A stretch of 64,000 bases of DNA from JAJYKC01 sp963823105 (GTDB taxonomy: Bacteria > Acidobacteriota > Terriglobia > Bryobacterales > Bryobacteraceae): the NCBI GenBank assembly GCA_963823105.1, contig CAWGKC010000014.1, positions 1-64,000 of the forward strand, given 5' to 3'. Below the pieces are notes generated by a model, which worked only from the letters and a program-made list of their open reading frames with translations, did no database searches and was not told where the DNA came from. The translations under genes were made by a program, and so were the position numbers. The first letter of the stretch is position 1. Each line of letters opens with the position of its first letter. Below, piece after piece: positions 15,987 to 27,083 of the stretch.

Positions 15987-17660
15987 GTGATAGGGAAATG
16001 GCTGCCGATATTGGTTATGGCGGGGCTGGCGGCGGGGCGATCGGAGGATGCCCCGCGCGCGGTCAGGCTGGACAAAGAACGGCAGATCCTGCAGGCATTG
16101 AACCGGTTGACATTCGGGCCGCAACCGGGCGATGTGGAGCGGGTGGGGAAAATGGGGCTGAAGAAATGGATCGACCAGCAGTTGCACCCGGAAAAAATGG
16201 GGGAGAATCCGGAGCTGGAGGAGAAGCTGGGGACGCTTGAGACGCTGGCGATGACGCCGGAGGAAGCGATTGAACGTTACCCGCCGCCATTTCTGATTAA
16301 GCAATACGCCGATGGGACGGCGCCCCTGCCGGGCGACGCGGAGGAGCGGACGCTGGTGGAGGGATTGATTCGGCGGTATCGCGAGAGTAAAGACCAGAAA
16401 GAGGAGGCGAGGCAGGCGGCGAAGCTGGTGGCGGTGACGCCGGAGGAGCGGCGGAAGACGATGCGGTCGACCGCGCCGCAGCAGGCGGTGACTTACGACC
16501 TTTGGGAGGGGAAGCTATACCGGGCGATTTACAGCGACCGGCAGTTGGCCGAAGTGCTGGACGATTTCTGGTTCAACCACTTCAACGTGTTTGTCGATAA
16601 GGGCGTGGACCGGTACCTGATCGGCCAGTATGAGCGAGAGGCGATCCGGCCGCATTTGCTGGGGAAGTTTCGCGACTTGCTGGAGGCGACGGCGAAAAGC
16701 CCGGCGATGCTGTTTTATCTGGACAATTGGCAGTCGGTGGGGACCTATAGCGCGGCGGGCGAGCGGGCGCGGCTGAATGGGAAGACGCGGGGGTTGAACG
16801 AGAACTATGGGCGGGAGTTGCTGGAGCTGCACACGCTGGGGGTGAATGGAGGGTACGCGCAGCGCGACGTGATCGACGTGGCGCGGTGTTTTTCGGGGTG
16901 GACGATTCGCGCGCCGAGGATGGGGGGAGGGTTCTTTTATAACGACCGGATGCACGATAAGAATGCGAAGACGGTGCTGGGACACAGGATCAAGGCGGGC
17001 GGCGGGATGAACGACGGGGAGGAAGTGCTGGAGATTCTGGCGAGGCAGCCGGCGACGGCGCGGCATATTTCGTATGAGATGGCGCAGAGGTTTGTGGCGG
17101 ACGAGCCGCCGCCGGCGCTGGTGGAGCGGATGGCGAAGACGTTTCTGGATAAAGACGGGGACCTTCGCGAGGTGATGAAGACGATGCTGGAGGCGCCGGA
17201 GTTCTGGAGCGAGGGGGCGTATCTGGCGAAGATGAAGACGCCGTTCGAGATGGCGGTGAGCGCGGTGCGGGCGCTGGATGCCGACGTGAGCGACGCGTTC
17301 GCGTTGAGCAACCGGGTGGCGGGGTTGGGGGAGCCGCTGTATCGAAAGGCGGAGCCGACAGGGTATTCGAACGCGGGGGCGGATTGGACGAACTCGGCGG
17401 CGCTGCTGGCGCGGATGAACTTCGCGTTGGCGCTGGCGCGTGGGAAGGTGCCGGGGATCGGAGTGGACACGACGCGGCTGGCGGTGGACGATAACGATCC
17501 GGACAAGATGGCGGAGGCGCTGATGCTGCGGGCGCCAGGGGCGCAGACGCGGGCGGCGATCGAGAAGGCGTTGGCGGATCAGACGGCGGCGGCTCCCGCG
17601 GAGAGACGGCAATATCTGGCGGGGTTGGTGTTGGGGTCGCCGGATTTTCAGAAGAAATAG
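15987..17660 (+). CDS. DUF1800 secreted protein
   Basis: About 557 residues from a GTG at 15987, which follows a GAGGGAGGAG ribosome binding site and starts a signal peptide (VIGKWLPILVMAGLAAG); the longer open frame begins at 15924. DUF1800 hallmarks are LNRLTFGPQPGDVERV and KWIDQQLHPE near the N-terminus, DFWFNHFNVF, GLNENYGRELLELHTLGV and ARCFSGWTI. DUF1800 genes are regularly paired with DUF1501 genes, as here with a 3-bp gap. The biochemical role is unsettled; proposed links are to secreted or surface processes. No frameshift is seen. Confidence 0.92.
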   Translation: MIGKWLPILVMAGLAAGRSEDAPRAVRLDKERQILQALNRLTFGPQPGDVERVGKMGLKKWIDQQLHPEKMGENPELEEKLGTLETLAMTPEEAIERYPPPFLIKQYADGTAPLPGDAEERTLVEGLIRRYRESKDQKEEARQAAKLVAVTPEERRKTMRSTAPQQAVTYDLWEGKLYRAIYSDRQLAEVLDDFWFNHFNVFVDKGVDRYLIGQYEREAIRPHLLGKFRDLLEATAKSPAMLFYLDNWQSVGTYSAAGERARLNGKTRGLNENYGRELLELHTLGVNGGYAQRDVIDVARCFSGWTIRAPRMGGGFFYNDRMHDKNAKTVLGHRIKAGGGMNDGEEVLEILARQPATARHISYEMAQRFVADEPPPALVERMAKTFLDKDGDLREVMKTMLEAPEFWSEGAYLAKMKTPFEMAVSAVRALDADVSDAFALSNRVAGLGEPLYRKAEPTGYSNAGADWTNSAALLARMNFALALARGKVPGIGVDTTRLAVDDNDPDKMAEALMLRAPGAQTRAAIEKALADQTAAAPAERRQYLAGLVLGSPDFQKK

Positions 17661-17663
17661 AGG

Positions 17664-18909
17664 GTGATGGCGATGCAATCGAGACGGGTGTTTCTGAAGA
17701 GTTCGGCGCTGGCGATGTTCGGGGTGGGCACGGCGCCGGCGTGGTTGTCGCGGGCGGTTTACGCTTCCGGCGCGCCGGGGCGGAAGAAGAGTTTTGGTGG
17801 CGGTGTTCCAGCGGGGCGCGGCCGATGGGTTGAACATTGTGGTTCCTCACGGCGAGCCTCGGTATTACCAGATGCGGCCGTCAATCGCGGTGCCGAGGCC
17901 GGGGAGGGGGCCGGAGGCGGCGGTGGACTTGAACGGATTCTTTGGACTGCATCCGGCGCTGGCGCCGTTGAAGCCGATTTACGATGCGCGGAATTTGGCG
18001 ATTATCGAGGCGGTGGGTTCGCCCGATCCGACGCGGTCGCACTTCGACGCGCAGGATTTTATGGAATCGGGCACGCCTGGGATGAGGGCGACGCGGGATG
18101 GGTGGTTGAACCGGGCGATGGGCGAAGAGGCGGGCAAGCCGTCGCCACTGCGGGCGGTGAGCATGGGGCCGGAGCTGCCGAAGGCGCTGCAAGGGAAGAA
18201 CAGCGCGGTGGCGGTGGCGAATTTGAAGGATTTTCGCGTGCCGGACCATCGCTCGGCGGGAGTGTTTGAGACGATGTACGACAATTCCACGGACGCGGCG
18301 CTGCGGGGGACGGGGCGCGAGACGTTCGAGGCGATGAAGATGGTGGCAACGGTGCAGAATCAGGCTTACGAGCCCGAGGGCGGGGCAATGTATCCGCGGG
18401 GGCGGATGGGGCAGAGCATGATGCAGATCGCGCAGTTGATCAAGGCGGACGTGGGGCTGGAAGTGGCGTTCACCGATATCGGAGGTTGGGACCATCACGT
18501 GAACGAAGTGGGCGCGAGTCCGGGGCAGGGGCAGCTCGCGAATGTGCTGGCGGAGTTTGGGCAGTCGCTGGCGGCGTTTTATCGGGATCTGGGCGACCGG
18601 ATGCAAGACGTGACGGTGGTGACGATGTCGGAGTTTGGGCGGACGGCGCGGGAGAACGGGGACCGGGGGACGGACCATGGGCACGCGAACGTGATGTTCG
18701 CAATGGGCGGGGGCGTGCGCGGGGGGAAGGTTTACGGGGATTGGCCGGGGCTTGAGGATCACCAGCTTTACGAGGGGCGGGATTTGGCGTTGACGACGGA
18801 TTTTCGCGACGTTTTGGGGGAAATGGTGGCGAAACGCATGGGGAATCGGGATCTGGGGCGGGTGTTTCCGGGGTACAATTCGCCGCGATTTCGGAACATT
18901 CTGGGCTGA
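17664..18909 (+). CDS. DUF1501 Tat-exported protein, one frameshift
   Basis: About 414 residues once one extra base near 17793 is bridged (a run of four T where three restore the frame). The N-terminus is a twin-arginine signal (SRRVFLKSSALAMFGVG), so it is probably exported folded. The DUF1501 core follows: VAVFQRGAADGLNIVVPHG, NGFFGLHPALAPL, RSHFDAQDFMESG, DIGGWDHHVN, TMSEFGRTARENG and TDHGHANVMFAMGG. The His/Asp-rich motifs resemble the sulfatase/alkaline phosphatase superfamily. It follows the DUF1800 gene and is presumably its functional partner. Confidence 0.9.
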
Positions 18910-18920
18910 TAATCTTTAGT

Positions 18921-20557
18921 GTGGGCGGACGGCGGCGGTTGCGGCGCGGCGGCGTGGTCATCGCGGTGGCGATTTGCGCAATTTCGCGCTTAATCGCGCA
19001 GGGAGCGGGGGCTTCGGTGGCGGGAGTGGTGGTGGACGAGGCGACGGGTGCGCCGGTGCGCAAGGCGGCCGTGGAGCTTTTCCAGGTGGGCGAAGGGATG
19101 AGCGCCCAGGATGTAACCGACGCGCAGGGGAGGTTTGGGTTTTCCAATCTGCCGCCGGGGAGATACCGGCTGCGCGGGTCGAAGGACAACTACGCGCCGA
19201 AAATGCTGGGGGCGAAACACTCGGGGCAGCCCGGGGTGATTTTGACGTTGGCGGCTGGTGATGCGCGGTGGAATTTGCGACTGGCGATCACGCCGTTTGG
19301 GGCGATTACCGGAAAGGTAATCGACGGGGACGGGGATCCTTTGGAGTTTGCGCAGGTGGAAATGCTGCAGCGAGCGTGGACGCGCGGGAAGCTGGAATGG
19401 CAGAGGAGGGGATCCGCGTCGAGCGACGAGCGCGGCGAATACAGGGTGCAGGATGTCCCGGCGGGCGAGTATATCGTCATGGCCTACGAGCCGCGGCGAA
19501 GGCGCTCCACGGAACAAAACTCGACTTATGGAGTACAGATCTATCCGGGCGCGGATCGCCTTTCCAGGGCGACGCCGGTAGAGGCCAGGGCGGGACGGGA
19601 GACTGGCGGGATCGACTTCCGGCTGACGTTGCGGCCCGTGATCGCTCTGAAGGGACATGTCAACGCGCCGCCCGAGGTGCCGGAAAATATACCGGTTCAG
19701 CTTGAGCTGATTGCGCGCAACGACTTCGGCGGGCGTTGGCGCTGGTTGGGCGGAGCGGCGTTCGGAAAGGATCGCGCGTTTCAACTGGAAGGGACCGATC
19801 CGGGGCCGTACCGGCTGGTGGCCTCCGTCTCCTCTGGCGGGGTGAACTGGCGGAGCGTGACGGATGTGGAGTTGGCCGAAGGAGGCGAGGAGGTGAGCGT
19901 GCCGCTCTATCGAGGAGTGGATCTTTCGGGACGCGTGACGGTGGAGGGGCCGGGAGCCGAGCGGTATAAGCGATTCAACGTGACGCTCGTGCCGGGCGAC
20001 GGATTGAGCTTATTTGGAGGGCCCCTCGAGCGGTGGCCGATGGAGAGGGCGGCTTCACGCTGAAGGATGTGGTGATGGGAATCTGGGACATCAACGTCGC
20101 GCCCATTCCGAAGGGTGGGTATTTGAAGTCGATGAAGCTGGGCGATCAGGATGTGTTGACGGAGGATATGACGATCGCGCCGGACACCAGCGCTCCGTTG
20201 AACATCGTAGTGAGCACGCAGGGCGCGAAGGTGACCGGGGACATCGAAAGCGCGGGGCCGGCGACTGGAAAACAGGCGGTGGCGTTTCTGGCGCCGGAGG
20301 GGAAATTCAGCCGCGTATTGAGTTTCTATCGCCGAGTGCTGGCGGACGAAAAGGGGCACTTCGAGATGCAGGGTGTCGATCCGGGAACGTATCGTGTTTA
20401 CGCGTTCGAAGAGCTGGGCGTGAACGATTGGCAAGATCCGGACTTCCTGAAGCCATTCGCAGCGCGAGGCGAAGCGGTGACGCTGACGGAGGGCCAGACG
20501 GCGGAAGTGAAGTTGAAGCTGATTCGCGTGGGCGAAGGCGGAGGCGCGGAGCGGTGA
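18921..20557 (+). CDS. Array protein A1: exported carboxypeptidase-regulatory-like repeat protein, one frameshift
   Basis: About 545 residues from a GTG. A signal peptide (VVIAVAICAISRLIAQG) is followed by a first CarboxypepD_reg domain (SVAGVVVDEATGAPVRKAAV, FGFSNLPPGRYRLRG) and further beta-sandwich repeats (ITGKVIDGDGDPLEFAQVEM, GRVTVEGPGAERYKRF). The end is MGIWDINVAPIPKGGYLKSM, LSFYRRVLADEKGHFEM and AFEELGVNDW. The frame shifts near 20030, but both sides align with the uninterrupted copy A2. It is probably extracellular or periplasmic, and no enzymatic domain is visible. The stop overlaps the start of B1. Confidence 0.8.
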
Positions 20558-22208
20558 CGTTGTTATTGTGGGTGGCGATGCTGGCGCAGATTGCGGCCGG
20601 GCAGGGCGCACCACCGGCGCAGCCGGATGGGCAGGGACCGAAGGGGTCGATACGGGGGACAGTGGTGAATGAAGTGACGGGCGCGCCGGTGAAGAAGGCG
20701 GACGTCGCCCTGAGCAAGACGGATGGCCCTTGGCCGCAAAGCAGCGCGGTAACGGATGCAAGCGGGGGATTTTCGTTTTCGGATTTACCGGCGGGGCGAT
20801 ACCGCCTGCGCGCCGATCATGCGGATTACCGGGGGTCGGCAAGGCCGAACGGGCGGGACACTTTGGAGTGGACGTGATACTGCAACCCGGGGACGATAAA
20901 ACGGGCGTCGCGATCGCATTGACGCCGTCGGCCGCCGTGCAGGGCAAGGTGATGGACGAAGATGGCGATCCGGTGAGCGGATGCACGGTGGAGTTGATGC
21001 GCTACGAATGGCGCGGAGACGGGAGAACGCTAAGCGCCCAACAAACGACCTTTACGAACGATAAAGGGGAATATCGGGTTTTGAACGTGGCGGCTGGCCG
21101 GTATTACTTGCGGGTTTCCTCGCAAAAGAGGATCCGACAACCGCATGCGCTGATGCAAAACAAAGACGTGGCGAGGCTGCCAGGGCTGGGGTATGCGACG
21201 GTGTTTTACCCAGGCGCGGCGGAGGTGAGCGGGGCGGCGCCGTTGAACCTGGCGGCGGGGGCGGAAGTTCGGGGCATCGATGTCAGGCTGCCGAAGCAGA
21301 GGGCATTCCGGGTTCAAGGAACTTTGGAAGGACCGCCGGAGGTCTTTGAGCGCCGGGGAATGCTGCAATTGTTCCTGGCCGATTCGAGCGATGGGAACCC
21401 GCTGGGGGCGGGCGTGGCGCAGGATGGCAGCTTCGTCTTCGAACTGGTAAAGCCGGGCGCGTACGCGATCGATGCGGAGTATTTCGGCGGCTACTGGGGG
21501 AGGCAGGAGGTTACGGTGGGAAACGCGGCGGTGGAAGGGATCACGGTGCGAATGCAGCCGGCGATGGAGGTGACGGGGAAGATCGAGATCGAGGCCGCGG
21601 CGGATGGAAGCGTGGCAAAGCCACAAGGGCAAATGAAGGTGCAACTCAACCGCCCGGTCGCGGGCCGGTTCTTCGGCATGCAGCCGCAGGCGGCGACGGT
21701 GGCCGAGGATGGGACATTCGCGATTTCGGGACTAACGCCTGGGACATATGACGTTTACGTGGAAGGGCAGCCGTGGCCGAGTTACATCAAATCGTTGCGG
21801 TTTGGGAATCAGGACATTCAAGGGATCAAAATCTCCATTTCGGCGGGCGCGGTGGGGCCGTTGAAGATCTTGATTGGGACGAAGATGGGGAAAGTGGAGG
21901 GGACGGTGGAGGGGGCGAGCGGAACTACGACCGTGGTGTTTTTATCCGAACCCGGCGGGACCATGGCGAACCAGGCCGCCGCCGACGCGCAGGGGCATTT
22001 TCATTTGATAGACGCGGCGCCGGGTGAGTACCGGGTGTTCGCGATGGAGGGAGAAGACGGGAATATTCTGTGGCAGAACGGCGATGTGCGAAAGGCGCTG
22101 GAGGGGCGGAGCGCGAAGGTGAAGGTGGAGGAGGGCGGGACGGCGACGGTTTCGCTGACGGTGATTTCGCGGGAGATGTTGGAGCGGGTGACGCAGGAGA
22201 ACGAGTGA
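20554..22208 (+). CDS. Array protein B1: exported carboxypeptidase-regulatory-like repeat protein, one frameshift
   Basis: About 551 residues from the GTG overlapping the A1 stop. A signal peptide (TLLLWVAMLAQIAAGQ) precedes a CarboxypepD_reg domain (SIRGTVVNEVTGAPVKKADV, FSFSDLPAGRYRLRA). A single missing base near 20845 shifts the frame. The rest is continuous: VQGKVMDEDGDPVSG, TNDKGEYRVLNVAAGRYYL, FYPGAAEVSGAAPLNLAAGA, FVFELVKPGAYAID, TFAISGLTPGTYDVYV, HFHLIDAAPGEYRVFAMEGE. Four or five beta-sandwich units are visible. Function unknown; it is expected to act outside the cell with its A partner. Confidence 0.8.
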
Positions 22209-23824
22209 GCGCTTTGCGCGGCGGGATATTCATCACGGCGGCGATTTGCGGGATTTTGCGGTTGATGGCGCAAGGGGCGGGGGCGTCGGTCGCCGGGGTG
22301 GTGGTGGACGAGGCGACGGGGGCGGCGGTGCGCAAGGCGGTGGTGGAGCTTTATCGGTTGGGCGTGGGAAAAGTGAGCGCCCAGGATGTGAGCGATGCGC
22401 AGGGACATTTCGGGTTTTCCAATCTGCCGCCGGGGAAATATCGCATCGTCGGATCTAAAGAAGGCTACGAGCCGAAGATGCTGGGGGCGAATCACTCGGG
22501 ACAGCCGGGGACGGTTCTGACGCTGGCGGCGGGGGATACGCGCTGGAATTTGCGGCTGGCGATCCGTCCGTTCGGGGCAATTACCGGCCGTGTCGTCGAT
22601 GGGGACGGCGATCCGTGGCGCCATGTCCAAGTGGAGGCGCTGCAACAGGGCTGGTACCGAGGGAAGCCGCAATGGCAGATTCGGCGAACGAGTTGGACCG
22701 ACGACCGGGGCGAGTACCGCCTGCTGGTTCCGGCGGGGAAGTATTGCGTGACGGCTTCTAAGACTCAGCCAGATTCGGGGCCTGGAGAACCCGCCGGGTA
22801 CGCCATGCAGATCTACCCCGGCACAGACCGCGTTTCGAAGGCGGCGCTGGTGGAAACGGTTCCGGGGCGGGAGGCGAGCGCGATCGATTTCCACCTCATC
22901 GCGCGCCCCGCGGCGGTGCTGAGGGGACATGTGATCGCGCCGGAGGCTTTGCAGGAGAACGATCCCGTCAACCTTCAGCTCATTCCTCGCGATGGCCTGG
23001 GCGTTGGCCAGGCCTCGGTGGGGGGCATGGCGTCCGGGAAGGATCGCGCCATCCAAATGCAAGGAGCCGCTCCGGGACCGTACCGGTTGGTCGCCTCCGC
23101 TACGGTAAACGGCGCGCAGTGGCGGAGCGTGACGGAGGTGGAGTTAAACGAAAGTAGCGACGAATTGACCGTGCCGCTTTATCCGGGCGTGGATCTTTCG
23201 GGAAGCGTCGCGGTAGAAGGCCCCGGGGCGGAGCGGTATAGGCGCTTCGATGTTTGGCTGGTACCGGGCGAAGACCCGCCGGGGAGCGCCCTGCACGCAA
23301 AGACGAGCGACGATGGGACGTTCACGGTTAAGGACGTAACGATGGGAATCTGGGATATCAACGTCATGCCCATTCCGAAGGGCGGGTATTTAAAGTCGAT
23401 GAAGCTGGGCGATCAAGACGTGTTGACGGAAGATATGACGATTACGCCGGATACGAGCGCCCCGTTGACGATCATGATGAGCACGCTGGGGGCGAGGGTT
23501 GCCGGCGACGTGGACATCGTAGGGGAGGAGGGAGGAAAACAGGCGATCGTATTATTGGCGCCGGAGGGAAGGTTCAGCCGGGTGCTGAGTTTTTATCGAG
23601 GCGTTCTGGCGGACGAGAAGGGGCATTTCGAGATTCAGGGAATCGGCGCCGGAACGTATCGCGCATACGCTTTCGAGGAGTTGGGCGACGCGGAGTGGCG
23701 GGATCCGGAATTCCTGAAACAATTCGCCGGGCGGGGCGAGGCCGTGACGCTTGGGGAGGGCCGGGCGGCCGGCGTGAAGTTGAAGCTGATTCGCGCCGGC
23801 GAATGGGGGAACGGTGCGCAATGA
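22205..23824 (+). CDS. Array protein A2: exported carboxypeptidase-regulatory-like repeat protein (intact copy)
   Basis: 539 residues in one uninterrupted frame, the reference for the A family. It starts at a GTG overlapping the B1 stop. Signal peptide GGIFITAAICGILRLMAQG, then CarboxypepD_reg (SVAGVVVDEATGAAVRKAVV, FGFSNLPPGKYRIVG). Further repeats are ITGRVVDGDGDPWRHVQVEA, GRVSKAALVETVPGRE-like linkers and LRGHVIAPEALQENDPVNL. The conserved C-terminal block is MGIWDINVMPIPKGGYLKSM, LSFYRGVLADEKGHFEI and YAFEELGDAEW. Each repeat ends in the YR-type strand typical of such beta-sandwiches. No transmembrane anchor or sortase-like tail is seen, so it is probably secreted or periplasmic. Confidence 0.88.
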   Translation: MSALRGGIFITAAICGILRLMAQGAGASVAGVVVDEATGAAVRKAVVELYRLGVGKVSAQDVSDAQGHFGFSNLPPGKYRIVGSKEGYEPKMLGANHSGQPGTVLTLAAGDTRWNLRLAIRPFGAITGRVVDGDGDPWRHVQVEALQQGWYRGKPQWQIRRTSWTDDRGEYRLLVPAGKYCVTASKTQPDSGPGEPAGYAMQIYPGTDRVSKAALVETVPGREASAIDFHLIARPAAVLRGHVIAPEALQENDPVNLQLIPRDGLGVGQASVGGMASGKDRAIQMQGAAPGPYRLVASATVNGAQWRSVTEVELNESSDELTVPLYPGVDLSGSVAVEGPGAERYRRFDVWLVPGEDPPGSALHAKTSDDGTFTVKDVTMGIWDINVMPIPKGGYLKSMKLGDQDVLTEDMTITPDTSAPLTIMMSTLGARVAGDVDIVGEEGGKQAIVLLAPEGRFSRVLSFYRGVLADEKGHFEIQGIGAGTYRAYAFEELGDAEWRDPEFLKQFAGRGEAVTLGEGRAAGVKLKLIRAGEWGNGAQ

Positions 23825-25456
23825 CGATGGTTGTATGGGCGACGATTTTGGCGCAGGCTGCCGCAGGTCCAGGCGCGGATGGGCCGAAGGGGTCGATTCA
23901 AGGGACGGTGGTGAACGAGGTGACGGGAGCTCCGGTGAAGAAAGCGAGAGTGAGCTTGAGCCGGATGGATGGGGCGGCGCCTCCGGGCAACGCAGTGACC
24001 GATGCGAGCGGCGGATTCTCGTTTCAGGACTTGCCGGCGGGGAAATACCGCTTGCAGGCCGATCACCCGGATTATCCGGGATCGGCTGCGGAACGGGCGG
24101 GGAGTTATGGCATTGACGTGAATCTGCAATCGGGCGAGGACAAGAGGGGCGTCGGGATCGCTTTGACTCCAACCGGGGCGGTGAGCGGGAAGGTGACGGA
24201 CGAAGACGGGGATCCATTGACGGAAGCCGTCGTGGAGTTACTGGGCTACAACTGGCAAGGGGGACGGCGGACATTGAGCGCCGAACGAAGCGGCACCACG
24301 AACGACAAAGGCGAATACCGGATGTTTGACGCCAGGGCTGGGCGGTATTACGTGCGTGCTTCGTCGCGGCGCGGAATCCCGCTGCCGCACGCGCTCTTGG
24401 AAGTCAAGGACGCGGCGAAATTGCCGGAACTTGAATATGACACGGTGTTTTATCCAGGCACAACGGAGGTGAGCGGGGCGGCGCGGTTGAATTTAGCGGC
24501 GGGAGGGGAGCTGCGGGACATCAATTTGAGGCTGCCGAAGCTACCGGCTGTTCGTGTGAGCGGGAAGGTCGAAGCGCCACCGGATGTCTTCGAGCGTCAG
24601 GCCGGATTGCAGTTGTTTCTCGTCCACTCCGGCACGGGGGACCAGGAGTCGACGGATGCGGGACGGGATGGCGGCTTCGTCTTCGACATGGTGAGGCCGG
24701 GAGCGTATGTCGTGGAGTTGGCGTTCTATCCTGGCTACTGGGCGAGGCAGGAGGTGACGGTGGGAGACGCTCCGGTGGAAGGGGTCATGGTGCGCATGCA
24801 ACCGGCGATGGAGGTGACCGGCGAGATCGAAATGGAGGCGGCGGCGGACGGAGGCGCGCCGCCGCCGGGGCAAATGAAGGTTCAACTGATGAACAACTCT
24901 CCGGGTCCGTTCTTCGGGATGCTGCCGCAGGCGGCGACAGTGGCAGACGACGGGGCGTTTGCGATTCGGGGATTGATTCCGGGCACTTACGAGGTGAACG
25001 TGCAGGGGCAGCCGTGGCCGAGCTACGTCAAATCCTTGCGATTAGGGGATCGGGACATTCAAGGCACGGAGATCCCGATTTCGGCGGGCGAGGCAGGGCC
25101 GTTGAAGATCGTTGCTGGGGACGAAGATGGGAAAAATCGACGGCACGGTGGAGGGGACGAATGGAAGTACGGCGGTGGTCTTTTTTGTGCCGAACCCGGC
25201 GGAACGATTGCGAATCAGACTCGTCGCGGATTCGCGGGGACATTTTCACTTGGAGAACGCCGCGCCGGGCGAGTACCGGGTGTATGCGATGGAGGGGGAG
25301 AGACGGGAATATTCTGGGCAGCAACGGGGGGATGTGCGAAAGGCGCTGGAGGGGCGGAGCGCGAAGGTGAAGGTGGAGGAGGGCGGGACGGCGACGGTTT
25401 CGCTGACGGTGATTTCGCGGGAGATGTTGGAGCGGGTGACGCAGGAGAACGAGTGA
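23821..25456 (+). CDS. Array protein B2: exported carboxypeptidase-regulatory-like repeat protein, frameshifted near the end
   Basis: About 545 residues from the ATG overlapping the A2 stop. The frame is intact from the signal peptide (TMVVWATILAQAAAG) to about 25115, covering the same domain series as B1 (GTVVNEVTGAPVKKARVS, VSGKVTDEDGDPLTEAVVEL, TNDKGEYRMFDARAGRYYV, FAIRGLIPGTYEVNV). From about 25115 to 25330 several compensating single-base shifts scramble the frame (one stretch still reads EPGGTIANQ). The last 40 residues (VRKALEGRSAKVKVEEGG to VTQENE) are the same as in B1. It is a B-family member, probably intact in the organism. Confidence 0.78.
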
Positions 25457-27083
25457 GCGCTTTGCGCGGCGGGATATTCATCACGGCGGCGATTTGCGGG
25501 ATTTTGCGGTTGATGGCGCAAGGGGCGGGGGCGTCGGTCGCCGGGGTGGTGGTGGACGAGGCGACGGGGGCGACGGTGCGCAAGGCCGTGGTGGAGCTTT
25601 ACCAGGAGGGCGAGGGACAGGTGAGCGCGCAGGATGTGAGCGACGCGCAGGGACGCTTTGGGTTTTCCAATCTACCGCCGGGGAAGTACAGGCTGCGCGG
25701 AGAAAGGGACGGCTATGAGCCGAGGATGCTGGGGGCGAAACACATCGGGCAGCCGGGGGTGATTTTGACGTTGGCGGCGGGGGATGCGCGCTGGAATTTG
25801 CGGCTGACGCTCGCTCCTTATGGGGCGATTACCGGAAAGGTCTTCGATGGGGACGGCGATCCGATTGCCCGAATGCCGAAGTGGAGATTCTGCAACAGGG
25901 ATGGGAGCGAGGGAAGCCGCAATGGGAACATCGGCGAGGCGCGAAAACCGACGACCGCGGCGAATACCGTCTGCAGGCGGTATCGGCGGGAAAGTATTGT
26001 GTGATGGCCTCTCAGACGCAGGATACGTCCTGGCCTGGGGAGCGGGCCACTTTCGCGATGCAGATCTATCCGGGAGTGGACCGGGTTTCGAAGGCGACGC
26101 AAGTGCAAGTGACGCCGGGGCGGGAGGTGAGCGGGATCGATTTCCACCTCGTGCCTCACCGCGCGGTGGTGTTGAGAGGGCGCGTACACGCGCCGGCGGA
26201 TGTGCCGGAAAAAGTCCCGGTGTTTATTCAACTCCTTCCACGCGATGGTTTGGGCGAGGGACCGCGGGGGATGTTCGGGGCGGCTTTCGGTAAGGAACGG
26301 GCGTTTTCAACTGCAGGGGGCCGCTCCCGGGGCCTACCGGTTGGTCGGCCTCCGTTTCGGTGGACAGCGGCGAGTGGCGGAGCATGGCGGATCTGGAAGT
26401 AACGAAAGCGCCGAGGAACTGAGCGTGCCGCTGTATCGGGGCGTGGAAATTTCGGGAAGCGTGACGGTGGAGGGGCCTGGGGCGGAGCAGTTCAAGAAGT
26501 TCGAAGTGTCGCTCGTGCCTGGAGACGGATTCGATTGGGAACCCGTCTCCGCAAACAACAACGAGGAGCGATGGGGCGTTCACGTTGTCCGGCGTGGTGA
26601 TGGGAATTTGGGATATTCGTGTCATGGCCGATTCCGAAGGGTGGGTATTTGAAGTCGATGAAGCTGGGCGATCAGGATGTTTTGACGGAGGACATGACGA
26701 TCGCGCCGGATACGAGCGCGCCGTTGAAGATCGTGGTGAGCACGCAAGGGGCGAAAGTGACCGGAGACGTGGAGAGCGGGGCGGCGCTGGGTGGGAAGGA
26801 GACGATCGTGTTTTTGGCGCCGGAGGGGAAGTTCAGCCGCGTGCTGAGTTTCTATCGCCGTGTGCTGGCGGATGAGAAGGGGCATTTCGAGATGGAGGGG
26901 ATCGACCCGGGAACGTACCGGATTTACGCGTTCGAGGAGCTGGGCGCGGATGGGTGGCAGGATCCGGAGTTTTTGAAGCAATTCGCCGGACGGGGCGAGG
27001 CGTTGACGCTGGCGGAGGGGCAGACGGCGGAGGCGAAACCGAAACTAATTCGCGTGGGCGAGGGCGAGGGCGGGGGGAAATGA
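25453..27083 (+). CDS. Array protein A3: exported carboxypeptidase-regulatory-like repeat protein, several frameshifts
   Basis: About 543 residues when shifts near 25875, 26300, 26345-26400 and 26600 are bridged. The N-terminus (signal peptide and first CarboxypepD_reg domain) is almost the same as A2. The middle (LQQGWERGKPQWEHRR, YPGVDRVSKATQVQV, SGIDFHLVPHRAVVLRG) and the C-terminal block (PIPKGGYLKSMKLGDQDVLT, LSFYRRVLADEKGHFEM, YAFEELGADGW) align with A1 and A2 across the breaks. The number of breaks is higher than in A1 or A2, so real decay cannot be fully excluded. It starts at a GTG overlapping the B2 stop. Confidence 0.72.

Noticed and set aside
23695..26004. 769-residue frame as a fusion of B2 with A3
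   Set aside because: The fusion results from frameshifts near 25115-25330; in copy B1/A2 the genes are separate with a GTGA overlap, and the B-family end is still present in another frame.
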